From Promicromonospora iranensis (GTDB lineage Bacteria > Actinomycetota > Actinomycetes > Actinomycetales > Cellulomonadaceae), in contig NZ_JAJQMN010000004.1 of NCBI RefSeq assembly GCF_028994775.1, positions 248,001 to 312,000 of the forward strand: DNA of 64,000 bases, written 5' to 3'. This document shows positions 50,873 to 58,483 of this stretch, one piece after another; the first letter of the stretch is position 1, and every line of letters starts with the position of its first letter. The notes under the pieces are model-generated. The model saw only the letters and a list, made by a program, of their open reading frames with translations, did not search any database and was not told where the DNA came from. A program made the translations under genes and the position numbers.

Positions 50873-51859
50873 ATGGCTCCGCAGACCTCGCGCACGCACC
50901 GCGTCGCCGTGCTGATCCGGCCCGGCTTCATCCCGTTCGAGCTGGGAATCCCGCACCGGATCTTCGGCACGGCGCGCGACGCCGAGCACCGGCCCCTGTA
51001 CGAGGTGGTGACCTGCACGCCCGGTGGCCCAGGGCTGGTGCAGTCGGACTCCGACGTCACGGTCCACGTCGCACACGGCCCGGAGGCCGTGGAGGACGCC
51101 GACACGGTGGTGGTCCCGGCGTCGCACGAGCACGGCCCCGTGTACGAGGAGGGCCGGCTCACGCCCGAGCTGGCGGAGGCGTTCCGGCGGATCCGCCCGG
51201 GGGCGCGGATCGTGTCGATCTGCACCGGGGCGTTCGCGCTGGCCGCCGCAGGCCTGCTCGACGGCCGGCCGGCCACCACGCACTGGTCGACGACCGACCA
51301 CTTCCGCCGCCTGTTCCCGCGGGTCCAGCTGCACCCCGAGGTCCTGTTCACCGACGACGGCGACGTGCTCACCTCCGCCGGCGTCGCCTCGGGGATCGAC
51401 CTGTGCCTGCACCTCGTCCGGCGCGACCACGGCGCGGCGATCGCGCAGGACGTCGCCCGGCGCACCGTGGTGCCGCCGCATCGCGAGGGTGGGCAGGCAC
51501 AGTACGTGCAGCGGTTCGTGCCCGAGCGGGGCGGGCCGGGCACCGCGGCGACCCGGGCCTGGGCGGCGGAGCGGCTCGCGGAGCCGCTGACGCTCGCCGC
51601 GATGGCGCGGCACGCGGCGATGTCGGTGCGGACGTTCACGCGGCAGTTCCGCGACGAGACCGGCGAGAGCCCCGGGGCGTGGCTCACGCGCCAGCGGGTC
51701 GAGCACGCCAGGACCCTGCTGGAGTCCACCGACCTGCCGATGGAGCAGATCGCGCGGAAGTGCGGCTTCGGCACCGCGCAGTCCCTGCGGGCCCACGTGC
51801 AGTCGGCGCTCGGCGTGACTCCCACCGCCTACCGCAGGACGTTCCACCGGGTGGCGTGA
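50873..51859 (+). CDS. GlxA-type AraC family regulator with DJ-1/PfpI domain
   Basis: Transcription factor with an N-terminal class I amidotransferase-like domain (VAVLIRPGFIPFELGIPHRI, VVPASHEHGPVYEEG, VSICTGAFALAAAGLLDGR) and a C-terminal AraC HTH (LTLAAMARHAAMSVRTFTRQ then QIARKCGFGTAQSLRAHVQS and LGVTPTAYRRTF). The Cys in SICTGAFALA is at the DJ-1 nucleophile elbow; in this family it senses rather than catalyses. In 328 residues both domains are full length. Start ATG 50873. Divergent from the MFS gene, its probable target; CGGGCCAT occurs twice just before the start. Confidence 0.92.
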   Translation: MAPQTSRTHRVAVLIRPGFIPFELGIPHRIFGTARDAEHRPLYEVVTCTPGGPGLVQSDSDVTVHVAHGPEAVEDADTVVVPASHEHGPVYEEGRLTPELAEAFRRIRPGARIVSICTGAFALAAAGLLDGRPATTHWSTTDHFRRLFPRVQLHPEVLFTDDGDVLTSAGVASGIDLCLHLVRRDHGAAIAQDVARRTVVPPHREGGQAQYVQRFVPERGGPGTAATRAWAAERLAEPLTLAAMARHAAMSVRTFTRQFRDETGESPGAWLTRQRVEHARTLLESTDLPMEQIARKCGFGTAQSLRAHVQSALGVTPTAYRRTFHRVA

Positions 51860-51944
51860 GGGACGCGCGCGACACGCTGGGCTCGGTCCGGGCGGCGCCG
51901 AACCGTGACCAGCCAACGGGCCGCACAGGCCCTACGCTGGACAC

Positions 51945-52652
51945 ATGGGACGAGCCGGACAGCGCACAGCCTCGACAGCCGCAGCCTTCGCGGCGGCCGC
52001 GCTGCTCGCGGCCGGATGCACCAGCGGTCCTGCGGACTCCGAGGAGCCGGGGGACGGCGCGTCCAGCCCTGCTCCGATCGCCTCGTCCCCGGCCGACCCC
52101 TCGCCGTCCGACACCGGACCGGACGACGGAGGCTCGGACGACGGCACCGACGGCACACCTGAACCGGCCGCCTCGGCGACGGAGGCCGCCTCCGGACCGC
52201 CGTTCCCGGCGAACACCCGGCCCGACACCGCCGAACCGACGGGCGAGGGCGAGACCTTCCTGTCCGTCACGGACGTCCGCGTGGCCGGACACGACCGCTA
52301 CGACCGGGTCGTCTTCGACCTCGACGGCAAGGGCAGCGGCCAGCCCGGCTGGCGCGTCGAGTACGTGGATCAGGCCACCGACGACGGCTCCGGGCACGCC
52401 GTCGAGGTCGACGGCGACGCGATCCTGCGGGTGTCCCTGTCGGGCACCGCCATCCCGACGGACAGCGGCGTCAAGGGGTTCACGGGCGAGCGCATCGAGC
52501 CCGAGGACACGGACTCGGTGGACGAGATCGTGTACCGCTACTGGTTCGAGGGGTACACGACCGCGTTCCTCGGCGTGGACGAGGGCGAGCGCCCGTTCCG
52601 GGTGTTCCTCCTGGAGAACCCGACGCGCGTCGTCGTCGACGTCCAGCACTGA
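51945..52652 (+). CDS. AMIN-like lipoprotein
   Basis: Exported lipoprotein, role unknown. The 235-residue product has a signal peptide with lipobox LLAAGC (Cys about 25), a Ser/Pro/Asp/Gly-rich linker to about 95, and a beta-rich domain with LSVTDVRVAGHDRYDRVVFDL, GWRVEYVDQATDDGSG, YWFEGYTTAFLGVDEGERPF and VFLLENPTRVVVDVQH. The domain matches the AMIN-like fold of actinobacterial surface lipoproteins, thought to bind cell-wall glycans. It ends 46 bases before the convergent gpsA. Confidence 0.85.
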   Translation: MGRAGQRTASTAAAFAAAALLAAGCTSGPADSEEPGDGASSPAPIASSPADPSPSDTGPDDGGSDDGTDGTPEPAASATEAASGPPFPANTRPDTAEPTGEGETFLSVTDVRVAGHDRYDRVVFDLDGKGSGQPGWRVEYVDQATDDGSGHAVEVDGDAILRVSLSGTAIPTDSGVKGFTGERIEPEDTDSVDEIVYRYWFEGYTTAFLGVDEGERPFRVFLLENPTRVVVDVQH

Positions 52653-52678
52653 CCGCCCGGCAACGCCGAGGCGGTGCC

Positions 52679-52698
52679 GAGCGGTCAGGCAGCCGCTC
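52679..52698. terminator. Short hairpin between the AMIN-like gene and gpsA
   Basis: GAGCGG and CCGCTC pair around 8 bases, immediately next to the gpsA stop (52699). It is a weak terminator candidate for two convergent genes. Confidence 0.4.
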
Positions 52699-53721
52699 TC
52701 AGCCCGCGACCTCGGACTTCTGCGGGCGCGCGAGGAGCGTCGCCGCGAGCTCGGACAGGGGCAGCTTGCCGGCCAGCACGTCGACCACACCTGCCGTGAT
52801 GGGCATCTCGACGTCGTGCGCCCGGGCCAGCTCCAGGACGGACTGCGAAGACTTGACGCCCTCCGCCGTACCGCCGGTCGCCGCGATCGCCTCCTCGAGC
52901 GTGAGGCCCTCGCCGAAGTGCTTGCCGAGGCGGTGGTTGCGCGACAGCGGCGACGCGCACGTCGCCGTCAGGTCGCCCATGCCGGCCAGCCCGGAGAAGG
53001 TGGCGGCGTCGGCCCCGAGCGCCAGGCCGAGGCGGGTGATCTCCACGAGTCCGCGCGTGATGAGCGTCGCCAGCGTGTTCCAGCCGAAACCGCGGCCCTG
53101 CGCCATGCCCGCCGCCAGGGCGATGATGTTCTTCACGGCGCCGCACAGCTCGACACCGACCACGTCGGTGTTCGTGTACGGGCGGAAGTAGCCGGTCGAG
53201 CACGCGGAGGCCACGAGCTGCGCGGTGGCCTCGCTGCGCGAGGCGACCACGGTCGCCGTCGGCTGCCGCTCCGCGATCTCGGGTGCCAGGTTCGGCCCGG
53301 AGACGACAGCGACGCGGTCGTCCGGCAGGTCCAGCACCTCTGCCATGACCTGGCTCATGCGCTTGTCCGTGCCGAGCTCGACCCCCTTCATCAGGGAGAC
53401 GACGACGGCGTCCGGCTCGACCAGGTCCTTCATCGACTCCAGGGTGGCGCGGGCCACCTGGGACGGCACCGACACCACCACGATCGACGCGCCCTCGAGC
53501 GCGACGGCGGCGTCGGTGGTGCCGTGCATGGCGGGCAGCTGCACACCGGGCAGGTACTTCTCGTTGCGGTGCGTGCGGTCCACCGCGTCGACCACCGCGG
53601 CGTCGCGGCCCCACAGGGTGACGTCGCACCCGGCGTCGGCCAGGACCATCGCGAACGTGGTGCCCATCGAGCCGGCGCCGAGCACGGCGACCTTGGTCGG
53701 GGCGGGGGTCGGGGCGCTCAC
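52699..53721 (-). CDS. gpsA: Glycerol-3-phosphate dehydrogenase [NAD(P)+]
   Basis: Reduces dihydroxyacetone phosphate to sn-glycerol-3-phosphate for phospholipids. The 340-residue product has VAVLGAGSMGTTFAMVLADAG near 12, VVSLMKGVELGTDKRMSQV near 110, GAVKNIIALAAGMAQGRGFG near 195 and the catalytic Lys in that segment, and GLAGMGDLTATCASPLSRN near 260. GTG 53721 overlaps the plsC stop (GTGA). With plsC and murA it forms a minus-strand operon that combines lipid and wall precursors. Confidence 0.98.
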   Translation of the reverse strand: MSAPTPAPTKVAVLGAGSMGTTFAMVLADAGCDVTLWGRDAAVVDAVDRTHRNEKYLPGVQLPAMHGTTDAAVALEGASIVVVSVPSQVARATLESMKDLVEPDAVVVSLMKGVELGTDKRMSQVMAEVLDLPDDRVAVVSGPNLAPEIAERQPTATVVASRSEATAQLVASACSTGYFRPYTNTDVVGVELCGAVKNIIALAAGMAQGRGFGWNTLATLITRGLVEITRLGLALGADAATFSGLAGMGDLTATCASPLSRNHRLGKHFGEGLTLEEAIAATGGTAEGVKSSQSVLELARAHDVEMPITAGVVDVLAGKLPLSELAATLLARPQKSEVAG

Positions 53722-54446
53722 GGGCGCTCCACCGGGGGGTAGCTGGTCATCTTTGCCTCGTACTCGGGATGCCTGCGCAGGTCGAACCGCGGCTTGGGGG
53801 CCACCTCGCCGCGGATCTGCTCCAGCTCGACGGTGATGGCGTCCATGATGCGGCTCGTGGCCTCACGCAGCGTGGCGGTGTCCTGCGGGCGGTCGTACAG
53901 GTCGCTCAGGTCGACGGGCGGACCCGTCTGGATGGTCACCTTCTTGCGCGGGAACGGCTTCAGCACGCGCCCGTACCGGGGCAGGATCTCGGTGACGCCC
54001 CACTGCGCCACCGGCAGCACCGGCAGACGTGTCGTCAGGGCGATGCGGGCGACACCCGTCTTGCCCTCCATGGGCCAGTAGTCGGGGTCCCGCGTCAGCG
54101 TCCCCTCCGGCAGGATCGCCACGCAGGCACCGTCGCCGAGCTGCCGCGCGGCCGCCTGGAGCGACTCCGTGGCCTTGGCCGACTCGCGCTCGACCGGGAT
54201 CATGTTGGTGCCCCGCAGGGCCCAGCCGGTCAGAGGCGACGTGAACAGGCTGCGCTTGGCCAGGATGCGCGGCTCCCGGCCGTTGTCGAAGAGGTAGTGC
54301 GCCAGCGTCAGCGCGTCGAGCTCGGTGACGTGGTTGGCCGCGGCGATGAAACCGCCCTTGGCCGGGAAGTTCTCCCCGCCCTTCCACTCGTACTTGCACA
54401 GCGCGAACATGAGGTTCCGCACGATGAACGCGATGAAGCGATACAT
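53718..54446 (-). CDS. plsC: 1-acyl-sn-glycerol-3-phosphate acyltransferase
   Basis: Acylates lysophosphatidic acid to phosphatidic acid at the membrane. The 242-residue product has a hydrophobic N-terminus (FIAFIVRNLMFALC), the catalytic box ANHVTELDAL (HxxxxD) near 38, PVERESAKATESLQ near 85, and AILPEGTLTRDPDYWP near 110. ATG 54446 (MYRFIAFIV); a GTG nine codons earlier is the alternative. Its stop overlaps gpsA, the next gene of the same phospholipid pathway, so the two are coupled. Confidence 0.95.
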   Translation of the reverse strand: MYRFIAFIVRNLMFALCKYEWKGGENFPAKGGFIAAANHVTELDALTLAHYLFDNGREPRILAKRSLFTSPLTGWALRGTNMIPVERESAKATESLQAAARQLGDGACVAILPEGTLTRDPDYWPMEGKTGVARIALTTRLPVLPVAQWGVTEILPRYGRVLKPFPRKKVTIQTGPPVDLSDLYDRPQDTATLREATSRIMDAITVELEQIRGEVAPKPRFDLRRHPEYEAKMTSYPPVERP

Positions 54447-54509
54447 GCGTGACTCAGGGCGTGGGATGGGCACGGTCCAGAACAATACTCGCGTCCGCCC
54501 CCAACCCTG

Positions 54510-54552
54510 CCCTCCCCGCTCGCCGGGTAGAACCCGGGCGAGACAGGGAGGG
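54510..54552 (-). terminator. Terminator between murA and plsC
   Basis: A long interrupted stem: CCCTCCC (54510-54516) with GGGAGGG (54546-54552), and CTCGCC with GGCGAG plus GGGT with ACCC inside. It lies 17 bases after murA. plsC would need its own promoter, or read-through. Confidence 0.6.
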
Positions 54553-54568
54553 GTCGGGGCGGGAGGAG

Positions 54569-55885
54569 TCAGCCGCGGGCGACGTCGGCGCCGAGGGCTT
54601 CCAGCTTCTCCTGGAAGTTCTCGTAGCCGCGGTCGATCAGACCGATGCCGCGCACCGTGGACCGGCCCCTGGCGGCGAGCGCCGCGATGAGGTGCGAGAA
54701 CCCGCCGCGCAGGTCGGGCACCTCGATGTCGGCCGCGGAGAGCGGCGTCGGGCCGGACACGACGGCGGAGTGGTGGAAGTTGCGCTGGCCGAACCGGCAG
54801 TCGCGTCCGCCCAGGCACTCCTTGTAGACCTGGATGGTGGCGCCCATCTTGCGCAGGGCGTCGGTAAAGCCGAACCGGTTCTCGTACACCGTCTCGTGCA
54901 CGATCGACAGGCCGGTGGCCTGCGTGAGCGCGACGACGAGCGGCTGCTGCCAGTCGGTCATGAAGCCCGGGTGCACGTCGGTCTCGAGCACGATGGACTT
55001 CAGGTCGCCGCCGGCGTGCCAGAAGCGGATGCCGTCGTCCTGCACCTCGAACCGGCCGCCGACCTTCCGGAACGTGTTGAGGAACGTCATCATCTCGGGC
55101 TGCGTGGCGCCCTTGACGGTGATGTCGCCGCCCGTGGCCAGGGCCGCCGAGGCCCAGGACGCGGTCTCGATGCGGTCGTTGAGCGCGGTGTGGCTGTAGC
55201 CGTCGAGGCGGTCGACGCCCTCGATCCGGATCACCCGGTCGGTGTCGACCGAGATGATGGCGCCCATCTTCTGCAGCACGGCGATGAGGTCCATGATCTC
55301 GGGCTCGATGGCCGCGCCCGACAGCTCGGTGATGCCGTCCGCGCGGACGGCCGTGAGCAGGGTCTGCTCCGTGGCACCGACCGACGGGTAGGGCAGGGAG
55401 ATCTTGGTGCCCTGCAGGCGACGCGGCGCGCGCAGGTGGATGCCGTTGGGTCGCTTGTCCACGACGGCGCCGAACTGGCGCAGGATGTCGAGGTGGTAGT
55501 TGATCGGCCGGTCGCCGATGCGGCAACCGCCCAGGTCAGGGATGAATGCCTCGCCGAGGCGGTGCAGCAGCGGCCCGCAGAACAGGATCGGGATGCGGCT
55601 GGAGCCCGCGTGGGCGTCGATGTCGGCCACGTGTGCCGACTCCACGTTGGACGGGTCGAGGTCCAGGATGCCCGCGTCGGTGTCGTACTTGACGTTCACA
55701 CCGTGCAGGTCCAGAAGCCCCGAGACGACCTTGACGTCGCGGATCTGCGGTACGTTCCGCAGCACGCTGGGGGTCTCCCCCAACAGGGAAGCCACCATGG
55801 ACTTCGACACGAAGTTCTTTGCGCCTCGAACGGTGATGGTCCCGTTCAACGGGGTGCCGCCGTTCACATACAGCAGATCGTTCAT
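54569..55885 (-). CDS. murA: UDP-N-acetylglucosamine 1-carboxyvinyltransferase
   Basis: First committed step of peptidoglycan precursor synthesis. The 438-residue product has TITVRGAKNFVSKSMVASL (Lys/Asn pair) near 20, the catalytic Cys in IPDLGGCRIGDRPINYHLD near 115, SVGATEQTLLTAV near 160, and EVPDLRGGFSHLIAALAA near 390. The Cys is kept, unlike M. tuberculosis MurA, which has Asp there and is fosfomycin-insensitive; this suggests fosfomycin sensitivity at the target. ATG 55885. First gene of murA-plsC-gpsA. Confidence 0.97.
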   Translation of the reverse strand: MNDLLYVNGGTPLNGTITVRGAKNFVSKSMVASLLGETPSVLRNVPQIRDVKVVSGLLDLHGVNVKYDTDAGILDLDPSNVESAHVADIDAHAGSSRIPILFCGPLLHRLGEAFIPDLGGCRIGDRPINYHLDILRQFGAVVDKRPNGIHLRAPRRLQGTKISLPYPSVGATEQTLLTAVRADGITELSGAAIEPEIMDLIAVLQKMGAIISVDTDRVIRIEGVDRLDGYSHTALNDRIETASWASAALATGGDITVKGATQPEMMTFLNTFRKVGGRFEVQDDGIRFWHAGGDLKSIVLETDVHPGFMTDWQQPLVVALTQATGLSIVHETVYENRFGFTDALRKMGATIQVYKECLGGRDCRFGQRNFHHSAVVSGPTPLSAADIEVPDLRGGFSHLIAALAARGRSTVRGIGLIDRGYENFQEKLEALGADVARG

Positions 55886-56187
55886 ATCCTCGTCGTCATC
55901 TCGTTGTACCGATGATGGATTTCCGGTGGCGGGGCAGGGTCCCGAAGGCTGAGCGCGCCCGGTCGACCCTGATCCTTGTCCCCCACCGCCGGTCGTGCCA
56001 ACACGGGCACGGGCGGGAGTATTCACCGTTCACTACACCTTCACTCGTGACGCACGCTGCCGCATGACGACACGCCAGAAGCGCACCACACCCGCGCGAG
56101 ACCGCCGTCGGCAGCCTACGTCAACCCCGGATCCACAGTGTGAGACGCGCTTTCCGGATCGCGGACACGCTGCCTAATCTCCCGGCC
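55886..56187. other. Divergent region between murA and the MHS transporter
   Basis: About 300 bases without a gene. Upstream of murA the sequence is G+C-rich. An A+T-richer spot (GTATTCACCGTTCACTACAC, 56018-56037) may hold the murA promoter, and TAATCT at 56174-56179 is a possible -10 for the transporter. No operator-like symmetry or structured RNA was recognised. Confidence 0.45.
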
Positions 56188-57567
56188 ATGAGCACCTCCG
56201 CATCACCGACCGCCGGAACGTCCTCCGGCGAGCAGGGCACGCCGCCGGCCGGCAACCCTCGGGGCCGCGTCGTCTTCGCGTCCCTCATCGGTACCTCGAT
56301 CGAGTTCTACGACTTCTACATCTACGCGACCGCGGCCTCGCTGGTGTTCCCCGCGCTGTTCTTCCCGAACACCGAGGACCCGACCACGCAGCTCCTGTCG
56401 TCGTTCGCCGTGTTCGGCGTCGCCTTCGTGGCGCGGCCGGTCGGTTCGGTGCTGTTCGGCCACTTCGGTGACCGCATCGGCCGCAAGACGACCCTCGTGG
56501 CCTCGCTGCTCACGATGGGTATCGCGACGGTCCTGATCGGCCTCATCCCGGCGGCGTCGACCCCGGGCTGGGCGGTGGCCGCACCGGCCGTGCTCGTGCT
56601 GTGCCGGTTCTGCCAGGGCCTCGGCCTCGGCGGGGAGTGGAGCGGCGCCGCGCTGCTCGCCACGGAGAACGCCCCGAAGGGCAAGCGCGCCATCTACGGC
56701 ACGTTCCCGCAGCTGGGCGCCCCCATCGGCTTCATCCTTGCCAACACGGTGTTCATCGCGCTGTCGAACGCCCTCACGCCGGAGCAGTTCAACGCCTGGG
56801 GCTGGCGCATCCCGTTCCTGGCGTCCGCGATCCTCGTGATCGTCGGCCTGTGGGTGCGGCTCTCGCTGCTCGAGACGCCCGCGTTCCGCAAGGTGCTGGA
56901 GGCGGAGGCGGTCACCAAGGTGCCGGTGGCCCGGGTGTTCCGCGCGTCGTGGAAGCAGATCGTGTCCGGCACGTTCATCATGCTGGCCACCTACGTGCTG
57001 TTCTACCTGATGACGACGTTCACGCTGAACTACGGCGTCGCGCCGACGGCACCCACCGACGGTTCGCCCACCGGCCTCGGCTACGAGAAGATCGACTTCC
57101 TCTGGATGCTGATCATCGGCGTCGTGTTCTTCGGCGTCTTCACGCTCGTGTCCGGCCCGATGGCGGAGAGGTTCGGCCGCCGGAAGCACCTCATCTGGGT
57201 CACGGTGGCGATCATCCTGTTCGGCGGGTCGTTCGTGCCGCTGTTCGCCGCGGGCGACGTCGGCGTGCAGACCCTGCTGATCCTCGGTTTCACGCTCATG
57301 GGCCTCACGTTCGGCCCCATGGCCGCCGTCCTCCCGGAGCTGTTCCCCTCCAACGTCCGGTACACGGGCTCCGGCATCGCGTACAACCTGTCGTCGGTGC
57401 TGGGCGCGGCCGTGGCGCCGTTCATCGCGGTGTGGCTGTGGGCCCAGGCCGGCTCCCCCGTGCTGGTGGGCGTCTACCTCTCCGCGATGGCCGTGATCAC
57501 GCTCGTCGCGCTGCTCATGACGCGCGAGACGCGCGACGTCGAGTACGACGACAACGTCAGCGCCTGA
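56188..57567 (+). CDS. MFS transporter, metabolite:H+ symporter (MHS) type
   Basis: Proton-coupled uptake of a small organic acid or compatible solute; substrate unknown. The 459-residue product has the MHS hallmarks: GTSIEFYDFYIYATAASLVF (helix 1), ARPVGSVLFGHFGDRIGRKT (motif A) near 85, RFCQGLGLGGEWSGAALLAT near 140 and RRPFGRR-type PMAERFGRRKHLIW near 325, with LPELFPSNVRYTGSGIAYNL near 390. Related proteins import proline/betaine, shikimate or citrate. ATG 56188. Terminated by a strong hairpin at 57598. Confidence 0.93.
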   Translation: MSTSASPTAGTSSGEQGTPPAGNPRGRVVFASLIGTSIEFYDFYIYATAASLVFPALFFPNTEDPTTQLLSSFAVFGVAFVARPVGSVLFGHFGDRIGRKTTLVASLLTMGIATVLIGLIPAASTPGWAVAAPAVLVLCRFCQGLGLGGEWSGAALLATENAPKGKRAIYGTFPQLGAPIGFILANTVFIALSNALTPEQFNAWGWRIPFLASAILVIVGLWVRLSLLETPAFRKVLEAEAVTKVPVARVFRASWKQIVSGTFIMLATYVLFYLMTTFTLNYGVAPTAPTDGSPTGLGYEKIDFLWMLIIGVVFFGVFTLVSGPMAERFGRRKHLIWVTVAIILFGGSFVPLFAAGDVGVQTLLILGFTLMGLTFGPMAAVLPELFPSNVRYTGSGIAYNLSSVLGAAVAPFIAVWLWAQAGSPVLVGVYLSAMAVITLVALLMTRETRDVEYDDNVSA

Positions 57568-57597
57568 CCCTCCGGTCACGCGCAGCATCACGCCCGG

Positions 57598-57637
57598 CGC
57601 CGTCGCGCACCTTCCACCCGGGAGGTGCACGACGGCG
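57598..57637 (+). terminator. Strong hairpin after the MHS transporter
   Basis: Stem of CGCCGTCG plus GCACCT (57598-57612) with AGGTGC plus CGACGGCG (57623-57637), interrupted by a single C/A mismatch, loop 10 nt. It lies 31 bases after the stop. Confidence 0.82.
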
Positions 57638-57672
57638 TCGGGCGTTGTGCCCGCGCGGGATAGCGTGGCGGG

Positions 57673-58419
57673 GTGGAGACGACGGCCCTGATCGCTGCCT
57701 GTGTGGCTGTCGTCCTCGGGGCCGGGCTGCAGCGGGTCGCCGGGATGGGCCTCGGCATGGTGGCCGCCCCCGTGCTCACCGTGTTCCTCGGGGCGTCGGT
57801 GGGCGTGCTGGTCAGCAATGTCGCGGCGATCGTCACCGCCCTGATCATCCTGCGGGCGCTGCGCGACCGCGTGGAGTGGCGCCGCGTGGTGATGATTCTG
57901 CCGCTGATGCTCGTGGGCTCCGTGCTCGGTGCGCTCACGGTGCGCGAGGCCGACGCCGCGTGGCTGGACGTCATCGTGGGCGGATCGGTACTGCTCGCGC
58001 TGGCCGCGTCGGCGGTCCTTCGCCGGCGCGTGCGGATCAAGGGCCGGTCCGTCGCCGTCGCGACCGGCCTGGCGGCGGGATTCATGAACACGACGTCGGG
58101 CGTCGCCGCGCCGGCGTGGACGGCGTACGCGCTGGCGACCCGCTGGGACCACCGGTCGTTCGCCGCGACCCTGCAGCCTCTGCTCGTCGTCATGAACACG
58201 ATGTCGGTGGCCACCAAGCTGGCCTTCGGGGCGATCCCGCCCGGCACCGCCCCGGCATGGTGGGTCTGGCCGGTGCTCCTGGCGGGGGTGCTCGTCGGGG
58301 TGGGCCTCGGCGCGGCCCTGGCCCGGCGCATCCCGACCCGGGTCGCGTCGGGCATCGCGCTGACGGTCGCCGTCGTGGGTGCGCTGACGGCGCTGACCAG
58401 GGGGCTGCTGACGGTCTGA
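57673..58419 (+). CDS. TSUP (TauE/SafE) family sulfite/anion exporter
   Basis: Eight-helix membrane protein in 248 residues; the family moves sulfite, sulfoacetate, or other anions out of the cell. Two homologous halves are visible, with AGLQRVAGMGLGMVAAPVLT near 18 and AAGFMNTTSGVAAPAWTAYAL near 135 as the paired glycine-rich signatures. GTG 57673. It ends in a convergent region with the tct operon, separated by a family B repeat. Confidence 0.88.
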   Translation: METTALIAACVAVVLGAGLQRVAGMGLGMVAAPVLTVFLGASVGVLVSNVAAIVTALIILRALRDRVEWRRVVMILPLMLVGSVLGALTVREADAAWLDVIVGGSVLLALAASAVLRRRVRIKGRSVAVATGLAAGFMNTTSGVAAPAWTAYALATRWDHRSFAATLQPLLVVMNTMSVATKLAFGAIPPGTAPAWWVWPVLLAGVLVGVGLGAALARRIPTRVASGIALTVAVVGALTALTRGLLTV

Positions 58420-58431
58420 GCGTTGTCCCGT

Positions 58432-58471
58432 TGGCCGAGCTTGTCGGGACTGTTCTCGACAAGCTCGACCA
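58432..58471. repeat. Family B repeat as an inverted pair
   Basis: TGGCCGAGCTTGTCGGGAC (58432-58450) and the inverted GTTCTCGACAAGCTCGACCA (58452-58471) form an imperfect 18-bp hairpin between the convergent TSUP and tctA genes. The same core occurs inside mutM at 26896-26923. This repeat type is widespread between genes in Micrococcales genomes and acts here as a likely bidirectional terminator. Confidence 0.8.
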
Positions 58472-58483
58472 CCGGGCGGAGGC

